The notes below the pieces were generated by a model. That model saw only the letters and a program-made list of their open reading frames with translations. It ran no database searches and had not been told where the DNA came from. Both the position numbers and the translations under genes were made by a program. This document shows, in pieces, positions 63,278-64,000 of a stretch of 64,000 bases of DNA (positions are counted from its first letter, which is position 1; each line of letters begins with the position of its first letter). Origin of the DNA: Bacteroidota bacterium (GTDB lineage Bacteria > Bacteroidota > Ignavibacteria > UBA10030 > SZUA-254); assembly GCA_020056225.1 (NCBI GenBank), contig JAGVIE010000013.1, positions 80,455-144,454 of the forward strand, read 5' to 3'.

Positions 63278-63602
63278 AGCGGTTACTCCTTTTTATTTGG
63301 TTAAACAACGAACAAAATTGGGTGTGAACATTTTTTATCTTCTCCGCCGTGCATGACTACTAATGTTGATTGAGAAGTATCCCAATAAAGCTGGGTCCGA
63401 GCAAACATGGGGTATTTCCTAATGTTCCGAGCAACTCCCTCGCGCATCGGGTCTTCTCATTGCCAAGAATTTACGCAATCTTATGTGAAGTGTCAAGTAA
63501 AATCCCAATCCAAATTCATCCGAAATTCATGGGGCGTCACAAACCATTTATTGTGCCATGGTGTGGGAGCTTGTCTGAAAACCCTAAAAGACTGCCATGT
63601 TA
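63278..63602. other. Intergenic DNA upstream of catalase
   Basis: A 325-bp gap containing the catalase promoter region. An open frame at 63370-63603 exists, but it has no SD and no recognisable protein signature, so I leave it unannotated. The last base of this stretch meets the duplicated tyrA tail. Confidence 0.5.
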
Positions 63603-63783
63603 ATACCGATGAAGCGCTGCGTTTTTTTAAGACGCTGAGGGAAAATATTCAACTCTCGACAGGCGGAAGTATCAAATAAGATGTGATACTTTTCATGATT
63701 GGGATGCAATATCGCTTGCGGGGATTTTGCTTGCCCCGAATTCTCTTTTCGGGGACATTTTATAAAGTCCTATGCGACATGCG
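63603..63783 (+). pseudogene. Truncated tyrA 3' end (duplicate)
   Basis: In frame it reads NTDEALRFFKTLRENIQLST-GGSIK (here split by a dash), matching the last 25 residues of TyrA at 21 positions and ending at the equivalent TAA (63677-63679). The downstream hairpin region is duplicated as well. No upstream part of tyrA precedes it, so it is not functional. Confidence 0.8.
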
Positions 63784-63788
63784 GTGAC

Positions 63789-63971
63789 TCACTTCTCTTT
63801 ATAATGATAGCGATCTTCTAATTTTTTGCATTCTTCGTCGAATCGTTCTCGCCAACCTTTTCCATTCTTTTTTTCAAGATAATCATACACAGCTTCATTG
63901 TACGTGGCGCGGGAAGTACGAACGTGCGAGCGAACGGCTCTCCCGATTTTGGAGAGACGTAGAGCGAGCAT
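63789..63971 (-). CDS. Unrecognised small protein, possibly running off the window
   Basis: A 60-residue frame (from ATG 63971), basic then acidic, ending KGWRERFDEECKKLEDRYHYKEK. The frame stays open to the edge of the window (...HIFGKYS before the Met), so the true start may lie outside. The upstream part overlaps inverted repeats CGGGAAGTAC/GTACTTCCCG (about 63908-63917 and 63974-63983). Could be a real partial gene; no family assigned. Confidence 0.35.
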   Translation of the reverse strand: MLALRLSKIGRAVRSHVRTSRATYNEAVYDYLEKKNGKGWRERFDEECKKLEDRYHYKEK

Positions 63972-64000
63972 GGAGTACTTCCCGAAGATGTGCGACGTTC

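Noticed and set aside
63370..63603. 77-residue forward frame upstream of the tyrA tail
   Set aside because: No SD, no recognisable signature, and it lies in the promoter region of the divergent catalase gene.
1..64000. CRISPR arrays, tRNA and rRNA genes
   Set aside because: No regularly spaced direct repeats and no tRNA- or rRNA-like sequence were noticed on either strand; a tRNAscan-SE run would settle tRNAs.

Overview
The window looks like a chromosomal segment of a Gram-negative bacterium of the Bacteroidota/Chlorobiota group, most like Ignavibacteria. The evidence is type IX secretion C-terminal domains carrying the QNYPNPF motif, a Bacteroidetes-type GlmU-family protein, a FISUMP lipoprotein, LolA plus outer-membrane barrels, and a short SRP RNA. 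The DNA is moderately AT-rich. Many genes have AAGGAG-type ribosome binding sites and many are coupled by ATGA overlaps. This placement is an inference from gene content; no rRNA gene is present.

Layout. 1-1 kb: end of pdxA and an FtsE-like ATPase on +. 1-25.6 kb: a long, mostly housekeeping block on -. It holds Fe-S assembly (NifU-like, Mrp) and a threonine/glycine locus (TDH-like dehydrogenase, AcpS, AcsA-like ligase, ACP, two KBL paralogues). It continues with rsmB, GlmU-like, L31, SPOR, holA, a cyclophilin, a barrel protein, a flippase-like protein, lolA, two tandem FtsK proteins, comB-like, gcvT, transaldolase and RNase G. 25.6-28.6 kb: a structured leader and a three-gene pilin-like operon on +, followed by SRP RNA on -. 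28.8-31.9 kb: a receiver protein and an NfrB/NfrA-like pair on -. 32-38 kb: pepT, two ORF6N genes, a lipoprotein with a T9SS-like tail, and an OPT transporter. 38-48 kb: a toxin-antitoxin pair, a 2,087-residue secreted T9SS protein and an 850-residue lamin-tail surface protein, punctuated by two MITE-like elements. 48.5-51.4 kb: aminotransferase and pckA. 51.6-57.4 kb: an accessory island with integron-cassette-like boundaries. 57.4-59.6 kb: an aroF-tyrA operon behind a Tyr-rich leader peptide and terminator. 59.7-63.8 kb: terC, small membrane and zinc-ribbon genes and catalase, enclosed by a duplicated tyrA 3' end.

How genes work together. The TDH-like enzyme and KBL convert threonine to glycine plus acetyl thioester. 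An ACP, its phosphopantetheinyl transferase and an acetyl-CoA-synthetase-like ligase in the same strand run suggest that some of this chemistry is carried on a dedicated ACP (inference). The NfrA/NfrB/receiver trio looks like a compact exopolysaccharide export system. aroF-tyrA looks controlled by tyrosine-sensitive attenuation.

Most interesting: the ACP-linked KBL locus, the multi-hairpin leader of the pilin operon, covarying palindromes inside both ORF6N genes, cassette boundaries without a visible integrase, the aroF leader peptide, the zinc-ribbon FtsK paralogue, and the tyrA 3'-end duplication.
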